From: JADGNZ01 sp963715895
Lineage (GTDB): Bacteria > Acidobacteriota > Thermoanaerobaculia > Gp7-AA8
NCBI GenBank assembly: GCA_963715895.1
Contig: OY970284.1
Coordinates: 1,364,001-1,428,000, forward strand
Direction of reading: 5' to 3'
Length of the DNA: 64,000 nucleotides
Positions 26,084 through 34,746 of this stretch are shown piece by piece; the first letter of the stretch is position 1; every line of letters begins with the position of its first letter. Made by a program: the position numbers and the translations under genes. Under the pieces are notes generated by a model. The model made no database searches. It was given only the letters and a program-made list of their open reading frames with translations, and was not told the DNA's origin.

Positions 26084-27131
26084 CGGCACCAACCTCTACG
26101 ATCTCGCGCAGCCGCGCCTCGAGCGCGCGCTCGCCACGATCGTCTCCCCTCCGTTCCGCATAAAGCAGATCGAGGAGTGGATGTACGTCCACGGCGTCGA
26201 TGCCTTCGACGCCATGACCAACCTGCCGAAGGAGCTGCGTACCGCGCTGGCCGAGCACTACACTCTGGTCTTCCCGCAAGTCGTCGAGCGAACCACGCCG
26301 GCCGCGGACTGCAGCCAGAAGTACCTGTTCAGCCTCGCCGACGGCAATCGCATCGAGGCGGTCTACATGCCGATGAGAGATCGCACGAGCGTCTGCCTTT
26401 CGTCGCAGGCCGGCTGCGCCGTCGGATGCACGTTCTGCGTGACCGGCTTTTTTGGAGCGGGACGGAATCTGACGCCGGGGGAGATGCTCGGCCAGTTCTT
26501 CACCATCCAGCACGAGCACGCCGTTCCGATGGAGCTGATGAACGTCGTCTTCATGGGGATGGGCGAGCCACTGCTGAATTTCGAGAACCTGGTGACGACG
26601 CTCGATGTCCTGTATCGCAACGTCGCGCCGAAGCGGATCACCATCTCGACGTCGGGCATCATCCCCGGAATCGATGAGCTGGCGAAGCTGCCGCGGCGGC
26701 CGAATCTGGCCGTCTCCGTCAACGCCCCCGACCGGCGCCGGCGCGAAGAGATCATGCCGATCACGAAGAAGTATCCGCTCGACGATCTGATCGCCTCTCT
26801 CAAGCGCTATCCATCGGAGAAGGGGCGCGAGATCACCATCGAGTACGTGCTGCTGGCCGGCTACAACGACTCGCACCTCGATGCCGTGGCGCTGGCGAAG
26901 CTGATCCACGGCCTGCGGGTGAAAGTGAACGCCATCCCTTTCAACGAAGATCCCAACCTCCCGCCCTGGATGAAACGCCCCAAAGAAGGGTCGATCGACC
27001 GCTTCGTCGATACGCTGGTGCGCAATGGTGTTGCCGTGACCGTGCGCCGGTCGAAAGGACGCGAGATCGCGGCCGCGTGCGGGCAGTTGCGCGGGAAGGA
27101 CGTCGCCAAGAGCAGGGCGACGCGCCGGTAA
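26073..27131 (+). CDS. rlmN: 23S rRNA (adenine2503-C2)-methyltransferase / tRNA m2A37 methyltransferase RlmN
   Basis: 352 residues, GTG start, normal family length. Radical-SAM cluster motif CAVGCTFC (about 119), family words QKYLFSLADGNRIEAVYMP, VFMGMGEPLLNFENL, TISTSGIIPGI, LAVSVNAPDRRRREEIMPI and IEYVLLAGYND. The second catalytic Cys is in the C-terminal AAACGQL. The enzyme methylates A2503 of 23S rRNA and A37 of some tRNAs using SAM twice. Confidence 0.95.
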   Translation: MTNDGTNLYDLAQPRLERALATIVSPPFRIKQIEEWMYVHGVDAFDAMTNLPKELRTALAEHYTLVFPQVVERTTPAADCSQKYLFSLADGNRIEAVYMPMRDRTSVCLSSQAGCAVGCTFCVTGFFGAGRNLTPGEMLGQFFTIQHEHAVPMELMNVVFMGMGEPLLNFENLVTTLDVLYRNVAPKRITISTSGIIPGIDELAKLPRRPNLAVSVNAPDRRRREEIMPITKKYPLDDLIASLKRYPSEKGREITIEYVLLAGYNDSHLDAVALAKLIHGLRVKVNAIPFNEDPNLPPWMKRPKEGSIDRFVDTLVRNGVAVTVRRSKGREIAAACGQLRGKDVAKSRATRR

Positions 27132-27134
27132 GCG

Positions 27135-27689
27135 TTACGCCAGCCCGAACGTCCGCAGAGGCGTGTGGATGGCGCCCTTCGGGTTCAGCTCGCTGGAGAA
27201 GAGCGTCACCGAATCGACCATGAACGGGTCCGACTTGTAGTCCCGCAACGCGCTGTTGAAGACTTCGATGCAGGCCGGCGGCCACTGGTCGCGAATGCGG
27301 AAGAGGGTCAGGTGGGCGCGGAAATCACCGCGGTCGAGCGTGACGCCGGCGGCTTTCACGCCGGCGCGGACGGCATCGGCGACGGCGCGGAACTTCTCCT
27401 CCGGGATTGCGCCGACCCATCCGACGCGGGCGTGGCGCGGGTTCGGGAAGAAGCCGCTGCCTCGCAAATGGCCTTCGAAGCGCAGTACCTCGGAGAGCGC
27501 CTCTTCCAACAAAGGCGAGAGCGTGGACAGGAGAGATTCCGGTTGCTCGCCGAGGAAGGCGAATGTCAGATGCTGGGTCTCGTGACGGACCCACGACGCC
27601 GGCGGCAGCTTCGACTTCACCATCGACGTACGGTCGCTGATCGCGCGGAGCTCTGACTCCGGAAAGGAGATGGCGATGAAGAGGCGCAT
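27135..27689 (-). CDS. thpR: RNA 2',3'-cyclic phosphodiesterase (2'-5' RNA ligase family)
   Basis: 184 residues from the ATG giving MRLFIAISFPE. The two HxTx motifs of the 2H phosphoesterase family are present: HLTF (TQHLTFAFLG, about 39) and HLTL (RAHLTLFRI, about 127). The role in vivo is RNA end processing. The stop is 3 bp from the rlmN stop, so the genes converge almost end to end. A palindromic repeat lies upstream of its start. Confidence 0.92.
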   Translation of the reverse strand: MRLFIAISFPESELRAISDRTSMVKSKLPPASWVRHETQHLTFAFLGEQPESLLSTLSPLLEEALSEVLRFEGHLRGSGFFPNPRHARVGWVGAIPEEKFRAVADAVRAGVKAAGVTLDRGDFRAHLTLFRIRDQWPPACIEVFNSALRDYKSDPFMVDSVTLFSSELNPKGAIHTPLRTFGLA

Positions 27690-27701
27690 TGGTTGGACGT
27701 T

Positions 27702-27766
27702 GGGTTTCTGAGTTACTAAGTTGCATGGTTGCTGAGCAACCCAGTAACCATGCAACTCAGCAACCC
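27702..27766. repeat. Palindromic octad-repeat hairpin (GTTGCTGA dialect)
   Basis: Left arm 27702-27734 is built of units such as GGTTTCTG, AGTTACTA, AGTTGCAT, GGTTGCTG. Right arm 27735-27766 is the imperfect reverse complement (AGCA ACCCAGTA ACCATGCA ACTCAGCA ACCC). Period 8. It lies between thpR and aspA, both on the minus strand. Confidence 0.8.
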
Positions 27767-27790
27767 AGGGCGGCTTGGAGATTGTAATCG

Positions 27791-29167
27791 TCAATCCGCC
27801 TGACCGGCCAGAAACTCGGGAGTGAAGATGCGGTCGATCTCGTCGTCGCTGAGCAGTTTCTTCTCGCGCAGCAGTTGGGGGATCGGCGTGCCGCTCTTGG
27901 CCGACTCTTTGGCGATCTCCGCCGCCCTGGCATAGCCGATGATCGGATTGAGGGCCGTGGCCAGCGACGGGGAGCTGACGTAATAGGCCTCGCACCGCGC
28001 ACGGTCGGCCTCGATTCCGGCGATGCACCGGGCGATGAAGACGGGGAGATAGTTCTTGAGGATCTCGATCGAGAAGAGGATCTCGAACGCCATCAGCGGC
28101 ATCATCACGTTCAATTCGAGCTGGCCGGCCTGGACGGCGTAGTCGATCGTCGCCGCCGATCCGATGATGTGGAAGAGCACCTGGTTCATGCACTCCAGCA
28201 TCGAGGGGTTCACCTTGCCCGGCATGATCGAGGAGCCGGGCTGCACGGCCGGAAGGGTGATCTCAGCGAGACCGGTTTGCGGGCCGGAGGCGAGCAGGCG
28301 CAGGTCGTTGGTGATGCGCGTCAGCTCGAGAGCGAGGTTGCGCAGGGCGCCGGAGACCGCGGCGACCGGAAGCTGCGATTGCATCGCCTCGCGCAGGTCG
28401 TCCGTGGCGGTGAGGTCGAGGTTCGTCATCTCGTTCAGCCGCCGGACGACGATCTGGCGGTATCCGCGCGGTGCGTTCATCCCGGTGCCGACGGCGGTGC
28501 CGCCTATGCCGAGGGTGCGCAATTCGTTCGCGGCGTCGCGCAGAAGGCGAGTGGCCCGCCGCGTCGCCGACCCGTAGGCACGAAACTCCTGGCCGAGCGT
28601 CAGCGGAACGGCATCCTGAAGGTGCGTACGGCCGGACTTGATGACGTCTTTGAACGCGCCGCCGCGCTCGTCGAACGCACCGGCGAGGGCGTCAAGCTGG
28701 GGGAGGAGCTCGTTCAGCAGGAACAGCGTGGCGACGCGAATGGCGGTCGGGAAGACGTCGTTGGTCGACTGCGCCATGTTGACGTGATCGTTCGGATGGA
28801 CCGGCGTGTATGTTCCGCGCCGCGGATTGGCGAGGTTGGCGATGACCTCGTTCACGTTCATGTTGAACGAGGTGCCGGCGCCGGCCTGAAAGACATCGAC
28901 GACGAACTGGCCGCGGTACGTCTCAACGTTGTTCAGTAACTCATCGCACGCGGCGATGATCGAATCAGCGAGAGGAGCGTCGAGCGCACCGACCTCTTTG
29001 TTCGCAAGCGCCGCCGCTTTCTTGAGCACGATGAACGCGCGCACGAAGAGCGGATGCTCCCGCAGTCCACTGATCGGATAGTTCTCCACGGCACGCTGCG
29101 TTTGCACACCGTAGAGTGCGTCGTCGGGGACGTTGACTTCGCCGAGGGTGTCGCGTTCGGTTCGCAT
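27791..29167 (-). CDS. aspA: Aspartate ammonia-lyase (aspartase/fumarase superfamily)
   Basis: 458 residues. Superfamily signature GSSIMPGKVNPS is intact. Several words match aspartase better than class II fumarase: VDVFQAGAGTSFNMNVNEVIAN, TLGQEFRAY, AVGTGMNAPRGY and NDLRLLASGPQTGL. Aspartase removes ammonia from aspartate to give fumarate. The fumarase genes upstream in the same direction would convert that to malate. A class II fumarase identity is the alternative but is less likely, and redundant beside the class I enzyme. Confidence 0.8.
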   Translation of the reverse strand: MRTERDTLGEVNVPDDALYGVQTQRAVENYPISGLREHPLFVRAFIVLKKAAALANKEVGALDAPLADSIIAACDELLNNVETYRGQFVVDVFQAGAGTSFNMNVNEVIANLANPRRGTYTPVHPNDHVNMAQSTNDVFPTAIRVATLFLLNELLPQLDALAGAFDERGGAFKDVIKSGRTHLQDAVPLTLGQEFRAYGSATRRATRLLRDAANELRTLGIGGTAVGTGMNAPRGYRQIVVRRLNEMTNLDLTATDDLREAMQSQLPVAAVSGALRNLALELTRITNDLRLLASGPQTGLAEITLPAVQPGSSIMPGKVNPSMLECMNQVLFHIIGSAATIDYAVQAGQLELNVMMPLMAFEILFSIEILKNYLPVFIARCIAGIEADRARCEAYYVSSPSLATALNPIIGYARAAEIAKESAKSGTPIPQLLREKKLLSDDEIDRIFTPEFLAGQAD

Positions 29168-29181
29168 GGTCGTCGCTTATG

Positions 29182-29269
29182 GGTTGTCGGTTGTCAGTTG
29201 TCGGAAATGTGCGAAACAGGTGCAGATTCTACGACCCCTGAACGCTGACCCCGACAACCGATAACCGAT
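29182..29269. repeat. Palindromic heptad-repeat hairpin (GGTTGTC dialect)
   Basis: Left arm 29182-29204 (GGTTGTC GGTTGTC AGTTGTC GG), right arm 29251-29269 (CCGACAACCGATAACCGAT), 46-nt unique loop. It lies between aspA and the fumarase beta gene, ending at the latter's stop codon. Confidence 0.8.
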
Positions 29270-29842
29270 TTACGCCTTCATTGCCTCGATGCGCGCCTTA
29301 GACTCCTCGAAAACGTTCTTGTGCAGCGACTGGCCGTGGGCGTCCATGGTGACGATGGCCATGAAGTCTTCGACCCAGAGATGCCAGATCGCCTCGGGCG
29401 AGCCGAGGTCCATCCAGTCGACGCCGTCGACGCGTTTGATCGAGGCAGCGCAGACCTGCGCGGCGCCGCCGATGGCGTGGAGGTAGACGGCGCCGTACTC
29501 CTTGCAGGCCGCCAGCGTCTTCTCCCCCATCCCCCCTTTGCCGATCACGCCGCGGATCTTGTAGTCCCGCATCACTTCCCACTGGTACGGCTCTTCGCGT
29601 GAGGAGGTCGTCGGTCCGGCGGCCTTGCAGACCCACTGGTCGCCTTCCTTCACCATCACCGGACCGCAGTGATAAATGATCTGCCCTTCGAGATCGACCG
29701 GCGGCCTGGTGCCAGTGTGGATGCGGTGATGAACGGCATCACGGCCGGTGTAGAGCCGGCCGGTGATGGAGACGGTGTCGCCGACGTGGAGCGTGCGGAT
29801 CGTTGCTTCGTCGATGGGGGTGGTGAGTTTAACGAGGGCCAT
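29270..29842 (-). CDS. Class I fumarate hydratase, C-terminal (beta) subunit
   Basis: 190 residues from ATG 29842; a TTG three codons upstream is also possible. Typical beta-subunit words: GRLYTGRDAVHHR, GQIIYHCGPVM, AAGPTTSSRE, GVIGKGGMGEKT, LHAIGGAAQVCAASI and EDFMAIVTMDAHGQSLH. With the alpha subunit it forms the oxygen-sensitive iron-sulfur fumarase that hydrates fumarate to L-malate. Tartrate dehydratase is a related alternative. It is separated from alpha by 119 bp holding a large hairpin. Confidence 0.9.
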   Translation of the reverse strand: MALVKLTTPIDEATIRTLHVGDTVSITGRLYTGRDAVHHRIHTGTRPPVDLEGQIIYHCGPVMVKEGDQWVCKAAGPTTSSREEPYQWEVMRDYKIRGVIGKGGMGEKTLAACKEYGAVYLHAIGGAAQVCAASIKRVDGVDWMDLGSPEAIWHLWVEDFMAIVTMDAHGQSLHKNVFEESKARIEAMKA

Positions 29843-29857
29843 TGTTCTCAAAATCTC

Positions 29858-29955
29858 AATGTTGAATGTTCAGTGTTGAATGTCGAATGTTGAATGAGAC
29901 CCACCAGATCCTCAAGCATTCAACATTCAACACTGAACATTCAACATTCAACATT
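29858..29955. repeat. Palindromic heptad-repeat hairpin (TTGAATG dialect) between fumarase subunit genes
   Basis: Left arm 29858-29895 (TTGAATG, TTCAGTG, TTGAATG, TCGAATG, TTGAATG), right arm 29917-29955 (CATTCAA... units), loop about 21 nt. Period 7. The hairpin is AT-rich and sits between two cotranscribed subunit genes. Confidence 0.85.
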
Positions 29956-29961
29956 TGCTTT

Positions 29962-30876
29962 TCAGTAAAGCCACTCGGTTACATTGCCTCCGAGGTCTAG
30001 CTGAGCCCCCCGCCGCCGGTACGCCCAGCACATGTAGGCGATCGAGACGAAGAACGATGCCGGCAGGCGGTTGCGCGTTCCGATCTTGCAGGCCAGCAGC
30101 GTGGTTTTGCCACCGAATCCCATCGGACCGATGCCGGATTGATTCGCTTTGTCGACGACGCGCTCCTCGAGTCCGGCCAGGACGGGATCGGGATTGGTAT
30201 CGTCGAGCAGCCGGAGAAGCTGTTCTTTCGCAAAGCCATAGCCGGTGCCGCGGTCACCGCCGATACAGACGCCGAGGATGCCGGGTCCGCACCCCTGCCC
30301 CTGCGCCTGGAGGACGCAGTCGAGAATGGCGTTCTCGACGCCGTTGAGATCGCGGCCGCCGAGGTCAGGGTGAGGGAGCGAATACTGGGCGTTCATGTTC
30401 TCGCAACCGCCGCCCTTCAGCATCAGCTTCACTTCGACGTGCGGTTCGCGCCACTGGTGGAAGTGAAACACCGGCGAGCCGGGGCCGGTGTTGTCGCCGG
30501 TGTTCTTTCCGGTGATGCTGTCGACGCTGTTCTGCCGCAGGTAGCCTTTCTTCGTCGCCTCGCGCACGGCCTCGGCGGCGATCTCTTCGAACGCGATCTG
30601 GTCGTAGCCAGCCGGCGTGTGCACGTAGAAGAGGATGGTGCCGGTGTCCTGGCAGAGCGGCAGCGACCCGTCACGCGCGAGGCCGATATTGCAGCCGATG
30701 ACGTTCAGGGCGACGTCGGCGTTCGATCCCTCGACCTCGTTCTTCCGCGCGCCGGTCACCGCGCGGACGACGTCGTCCGGCAGTTGCGTCGAGGTGCGCC
30801 GGATCAATTCGAGAATGGATTCGAAGAGGTTCGTCTCGGGTGAGATGCGGTCAATCGTCTGCGCGGTCGCGCTCAT
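29962..30876 (-). CDS. Class I fumarate hydratase, N-terminal (alpha, Fe-S) subunit
   Basis: 304 residues. The three cluster-region Cys motifs are intact: PLCQDTGT (about 75), KGGGCENMNAQ (about 157) and QGQGCGPGILGVCIGGDR (about 193). Further family words are GDNTGPGSPVFHFHQW and GIGPMGFGGKTTLLACKIG. It pairs with the beta subunit immediately downstream. Its upstream neighbour in the same direction is a toxin-antitoxin pair 66 bp away. Confidence 0.93.
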   Translation of the reverse strand: MSATAQTIDRISPETNLFESILELIRRTSTQLPDDVVRAVTGARKNEVEGSNADVALNVIGCNIGLARDGSLPLCQDTGTILFYVHTPAGYDQIAFEEIAAEAVREATKKGYLRQNSVDSITGKNTGDNTGPGSPVFHFHQWREPHVEVKLMLKGGGCENMNAQYSLPHPDLGGRDLNGVENAILDCVLQAQGQGCGPGILGVCIGGDRGTGYGFAKEQLLRLLDDTNPDPVLAGLEERVVDKANQSGIGPMGFGGKTTLLACKIGTRNRLPASFFVSIAYMCWAYRRRGAQLDLGGNVTEWLY

Positions 30877-30942
30877 GGGGTTCTCCGGGAGGGAAGTCTA
30901 TCCGATGAGGTCTAACGCGTGCCCGCGCGGTTGGGATTCTGG

Positions 30943-31341
30943 TTACCAGTGGATGACGGTCAGGCCGGCGATGTTGTCGAAACCGCCGTCATTCGTGAGG
31001 AGTGGGAGGTTGTGCTGGATGCACAGCGCCGCGATCCAGAAATCATTGATCTTCGACGCCTTCAGGGAGACCGGTGTTCGTGAAGCGGCTGCCCGAATGT
31101 CACCATAGATGCGAGCAGTCTCGATGTCCGGAATCAATGGAGGCCATCGTTTGACGATACGCGCGATGTTCTCGCGATGGTGCTCGGGGCGTTCGCTACG
31201 CGACGCTCCATAAAACAGTTCACCGATAACCGTCAGCGGCAGTCGAATCTCTCTCGACTCGTCCAGTTGTCGGGGATACTCGCGCTCGAGTCGAATGTAG
31301 TCGACGACGGCGTTGGTGTCGGCAACGAGGCGTTCGATCAC
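30943..31341 (-). CDS. VapC-like PIN-domain toxin
   Basis: 132 residues. PIN acidic residues in order: ADTNAVVDYI, GELFYGAS (Glu), KINDFWIAA (Asp) and LLTNDGGFDNI (Asp). PIN toxins cut tRNA or rRNA. The start overlaps the antitoxin stop by 4 bp (ATGA), the usual antitoxin-toxin order. Confidence 0.9.
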   Translation of the reverse strand: MIERLVADTNAVVDYIRLEREYPRQLDESREIRLPLTVIGELFYGASRSERPEHHRENIARIVKRWPPLIPDIETARIYGDIRAAASRTPVSLKASKINDFWIAALCIQHNLPLLTNDGGFDNIAGLTVIHW

Positions 31342-31574
31342 TTCACGACCGGTTCCGCGACCGGCTCAATCGGAAACGCTTCTTCGATGTCTCGGGCGAA
31401 CTTCTCCCCTTCTTCGCCAGAGAGCAAGCCGCGAAGGTCGCTCCACGGCCTCTTTGTATCGGCATGATCGACAATGACCGAAACGCTCTCCTGATCGGCA
31501 AAGCCTTCGAGCGGCTCGGGCAGCCGCAGGCTATGCGTGGCGTCATCGTATTTAGCGTTCAGAACTATGCTCAT
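31338..31574 (-). CDS. AF2212/DUF104-like antitoxin
   Basis: 78 residues. The front half follows the DUF104 pattern of a short beta sheet (IVLNAKYDDATHSLRLPEPLEGFADQESVSVIVDH). The back half is acidic and probably wraps the PIN toxin. Directly upstream of, and overlapping, the toxin gene. Confidence 0.75.
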   Translation of the reverse strand: MSIVLNAKYDDATHSLRLPEPLEGFADQESVSVIVDHADTKRPWSDLRGLLSGEEGEKFARDIEEAFPIEPVAEPVVK

Positions 31575-31870
31575 GGCATCTTCATTTTAAGACAAACCGC
31601 TCGTTACATGACTGCAATCCCGCTCCGGACATCCGCGCGGACCCTGTCGATCCTTCCGATATCCCCGCGGACCGGTCGGGTGGCTACCGTCTCCTATGGA
31701 GCGGAAAAAGCCTCTTCAGGATCTGACAATCAGACATGCGGAGCTGAAGGACGGTTTTATCTGCGTTCATCTGCGACATCTGCGGATGATCGGCCGAACG
31801 TTCGCGCGAGATCGCGCGATCGTGACGCCTGCGGTCCAAGGGGCCGCGAACCTACAAGGCTTTGCGATCC
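31575..31870. other. Gap without a clear gene, with an ATCTGCG repeat motif
   Basis: No convincing CDS in 296 bp between the antitoxin start and the phosphatase stop. At 31757-31784 the word ATCTGCG occurs three times in near-tandem, separated by TTC and AC, a low-complexity unit similar in style to the hairpin arms elsewhere but without its inverted partner. Confidence 0.5.
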
Positions 31871-33403
31871 TCAACCTCTCCTCATCACTACGATGGTCTT
31901 GTCATCCGTCGGCTTGGTACCGCGCTCGAAGGAGGTGACGGCGTCGAGGACGCGCGAGGGGATCGAGGTCAATGGGACGTTGCGCTGGGCGAGGAACAGC
32001 GAGCGCAGACGGTCGTTGCCGAACTCCGTCTCATCCGGGTCAGCGGCTTCGTTAAGGCCGTCGGTGTAGAGGAAGAGCGTCGAGCCGGGTGGGAGCTCGA
32101 TCGTCTCCTCCGCGTAGGACGACTCGGGGAGGAGGCCGATCGGGCGGCCGGTGGAGCCAATCTCGGTCAAGCCGTCGGCGGTGACGACGTACGGGGGGTT
32201 GTGGCCGGCGTTCACGTAGCGGAGGAGGCCGGTTGACGGGGTGTAGCGGCCGAAGAAGAACGTAGCGTACTTGCGGCCGCTGGAGCCACGGAAGATCAGG
32301 GCGTTGAGGCGGGCCACCAGGCGGGCCAGGTCGTCTTCGATCGGCGCGGCCACGCGCAGCGCGGCCTGGACGCTGGACATGATCAGCGCCGCCGATACGC
32401 CTTTGCCGGAGACGTCGCCGATGGCCAGGCCGAGGTCGCCGCCGGGGAGCTCGATGAAATCGAAGTAGTCGCCGCCGACCTCGTAGCAGGGAAGGCTTAG
32501 CGCGCTCAAGGCGACGCCGCGAACATCGACCGGGGCCGACGGCAGGAGCCGGCTCTGAATCTCGCGGCCGAGGGCCAGCTCCTGCTCCATCCGCTGCTTC
32601 TCCAGCAGTTCCATATGCAGGGTGGCGTTCTCCATGGCGATGGCCATATGTTCTGAGATGCCGCTCAGGAACTCGAGGTCGCGCGGTCCGAACGTACCGT
32701 TCATCTTGTTGAGCAGTTGCAGCACGCCGACGACGCGCTGGCCTCGGTTCTTGATCGGGACGCAGAGCATCGAGCGCGTGCGGTAGCCGGTTTTCTGATC
32801 GAGCGAACGGTCGAAGCGCGGGTCTTCGTAGACGTCGTGAAGGATCAGCGCCTGGCCGGTCTCGGCCACGGTCCCGGCCAGCCCTTTTCCGATCGGCAGA
32901 CGGATCTCGCCCGAGAGCTCGCCGGCGATCTTGGTCCAGATCTCCTTCTTCTGATCGTCGACGAAGTAGAGCGTGCCGCGCTCGACATGCAGTTCGTTTC
33001 GGGCCACGGTGAGGATCGAGGCGAAGAGGGTATCGGGCTCGATCGACGAGTTGATCAGCTTCGAGGCTTCGACGAGCGTCCGCAGGCGCTCCATCTCGTC
33101 GCGGTCGGCAAGCGTGGAGACGATGCGACCGACGACGACCCGGTCGCGGTCGCTGAACTGCAGGCCGCTATGAAAGGCCGCGTCGAGCGGCTCGGTGCGC
33201 AGGAGCGTGCAGTCGACCACGATCTCTTCGCCGTCCCACTGGAATTGCAGCGTCTGCGCCCCGGCCGTCAGCGGTTCGTCGTGCTCGATGCGCGTGCCGA
33301 GGAGGCCGATGTCGACGATGCGGACCGCGCTCTCTGCCACGCGTCCGGGAATCGGAGATGGGAGAAGGAGCCGCTCGGCCCGCCGCCGGTCTTGATCGAG
33401 CAT
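31871..33403 (-). CDS. PilZ-like/GAF/PP2C (SpoIIE-type) serine phosphatase
   Basis: 510 residues from the ATG at 33401-33403. About 1-100: PilZ-like beta domain beginning DRRRAERLLLP with VRIVDIGLLGTRIEHDEP, which resembles the RxxxR and D/NxSxxG c-di-GMP-binding words but with Gly for Ser. About 125-280: GAF (ASKLINSSIEPDTLFASI to VVGVLQLLNK). About 300-510: PP2C/SpoIIE phosphatase (GREIQSRLLPSAP, GGDYFDFIELPGGDLGLAIGDVSGKG, YVNAGHNPPYVV, LFLYTDGLNEA). Such phosphatases act on anti-sigma-factor antagonists. A c-di-GMP input would link it to the cyclase at 10183. Confidence 0.88.
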   Translation of the reverse strand: MLDQDRRRAERLLLPSPIPGRVAESAVRIVDIGLLGTRIEHDEPLTAGAQTLQFQWDGEEIVVDCTLLRTEPLDAAFHSGLQFSDRDRVVVGRIVSTLADRDEMERLRTLVEASKLINSSIEPDTLFASILTVARNELHVERGTLYFVDDQKKEIWTKIAGELSGEIRLPIGKGLAGTVAETGQALILHDVYEDPRFDRSLDQKTGYRTRSMLCVPIKNRGQRVVGVLQLLNKMNGTFGPRDLEFLSGISEHMAIAMENATLHMELLEKQRMEQELALGREIQSRLLPSAPVDVRGVALSALSLPCYEVGGDYFDFIELPGGDLGLAIGDVSGKGVSAALIMSSVQAALRVAAPIEDDLARLVARLNALIFRGSSGRKYATFFFGRYTPSTGLLRYVNAGHNPPYVVTADGLTEIGSTGRPIGLLPESSYAEETIELPPGSTLFLYTDGLNEAADPDETEFGNDRLRSLFLAQRNVPLTSIPSRVLDAVTSFERGTKPTDDKTIVVMRRG

Positions 33404-33423
33404 GGGGATATTATGCGGCGCTT

Positions 33424-33534
33424 CGCGCGTTGTCGGTTGTCGGTTAATTGCGCTCCGTGCGTTGCCAGAGACACGAGACCACGCGCGTTTCCGCAGACAA
33501 CCGACAACCGATAACCGATAACCGATAACGCGCG
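33424..33534. repeat. Palindromic heptad-repeat hairpin (GGTTATC dialect), divergent gap
   Basis: Left arm 33424-33447 (CGCGCGTTGTC GGTTGTC GGTTAA), right arm 33496-33534 (GACAACC GACAACC GATAACC GATAACC GATAACGCGCG), loop of 48 nt. It lies between two divergent starts (33403 minus, 33545 plus), so it cannot be an ordinary terminator. Confidence 0.85.
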
Positions 33535-33544
33535 ATAGCGCCCT

Positions 33545-34723
33545 ATGTTCGAAGCATTCGCGGAACGCGACTACCGCCGTTTCTGGACCGCACAGTTCGT
33601 ATCCAACATCGGTTCGTGGATGCAGGGGCTGGCGCAGGGATGGCTGGTTTACCGTCTGACCGACTCGCCGTTTCTCCTCGGCTTCGTCGCCTTCGCCAAT
33701 TCCGCGCCGTCGCTCTTTCTGATGCTGCCAGCCGGCGTGCTGGCCGATCATCTCGACCGGCTGCGCACCTTCCGGGCCTCGCAGATCGCGCAAGCGCTTT
33801 CGGCGCTCTTCATCGCCGTCTCCGTCTACACGCACCACATCACGGTCTGGCAGATCGTGGCCGCCTCGGTGGTCAGCGGCGTGGCGGTATCGTTCTCCGC
33901 GCCCGCCTATCAGGCCATGGTGGTCGACCTCCTCGACGACCGCGCCCGCCTTTCCAACGCCGTGGCCATGAACTCGCTCCAGTTCAACCTGTCGCGCGCC
34001 CTCGGTCCGCTGCTGGCCGGCCTGACGTTGCACGCGTGGGGCGCCTTCTGGTGTTTCTTCGTGAACGCGCTCTCCTTCGTCCCGCAGATCTTCGTGGTCG
34101 GACGGCTGCAGAAACGTCAGGTGCTCTCTGAGCCGATCGGCGCGATGTCGACGCGGCTCGCAGAAGGATTTCGTTTCGTGCGTGGCGACCGGGTGATGAT
34201 GCTGCTGCTGGCCATCGTGGCGATCGTCAGCCTCCTCGGCTATCCCTACGTGACGTTGATGCCGATGGCGGCGCGCATTCTCTACGTTCACGACGATGCC
34301 CGCGGGCTGGGCATTCTGATGGGCGCGATCGGCATCGGCGCGCTGCTCGGCGCGCTGGCGCTGTCGGTGCGGACGCCGCATAGGATCATGCGCATGATCG
34401 TCGTGTCGCTGGCCGCCTTCGGTCTCGGCCTCGGCGCGATCGGCTTCACGCACTCGCGGCTCATCGTCGTTCCGCTGCTGGCCGTCTGCGGCTGCGCCAT
34501 GGTCGTCTGCGCGGCGCTCTGCAACACCGCCATCCAGAACCGCGTCCCCGACGCCATGCGCGGACGCGTTCTGAGCATGTATACCTTCGGCTTCTTCGGC
34601 TTCCTGCCGTTCGGAAACCTGATCGCCGGCGCCATCGCCGAGCATCGCGGACTACCGATGACGATGATGGTACTGGGCGGCGGGCTGGTGGCCGCGGCGG
34701 GAGCGGCGATGGCGATCAGGTAG
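33545..34723 (+). CDS. MFS transporter
   Basis: 392 residues, about 11-12 membrane helices. Family words: FEAFAERDYRRFWTAQFVSNIGSWMQGLAQGWLVYRLT at the N-terminus and the loop PAGVLADHLDRLR (GxLaDrxgRr-like motif A). This is the EntS/MFS_3 type of exporter; substrate unknown. The start lies 10 bp after the hairpin repeat. Confidence 0.9.
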   Translation: MFEAFAERDYRRFWTAQFVSNIGSWMQGLAQGWLVYRLTDSPFLLGFVAFANSAPSLFLMLPAGVLADHLDRLRTFRASQIAQALSALFIAVSVYTHHITVWQIVAASVVSGVAVSFSAPAYQAMVVDLLDDRARLSNAVAMNSLQFNLSRALGPLLAGLTLHAWGAFWCFFVNALSFVPQIFVVGRLQKRQVLSEPIGAMSTRLAEGFRFVRGDRVMMLLLAIVAIVSLLGYPYVTLMPMAARILYVHDDARGLGILMGAIGIGALLGALALSVRTPHRIMRMIVVSLAAFGLGLGAIGFTHSRLIVVPLLAVCGCAMVVCAALCNTAIQNRVPDAMRGRVLSMYTFGFFGFLPFGNLIAGAIAEHRGLPMTMMVLGGGLVAAAGAAMAIR

Positions 34724-34746
34724 AAGCTTTTAGGTTTCTTGGGTTA

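Noticed and set aside
27791..29167. Class II fumarase FumC
   Set aside because: Several conserved words match aspartase rather than FumC, and a class I fumarase is encoded next to it; not fully excluded.
33404..34645. Long minus-strand reading frame continuing upstream of the PilZ/GAF phosphatase across the MFS gene
   Set aside because: The upstream part is the antisense of a clear MFS transporter and crosses a palindromic repeat; it has low-complexity His/Arg/Glu-rich composition typical of antisense frames in high-GC DNA.
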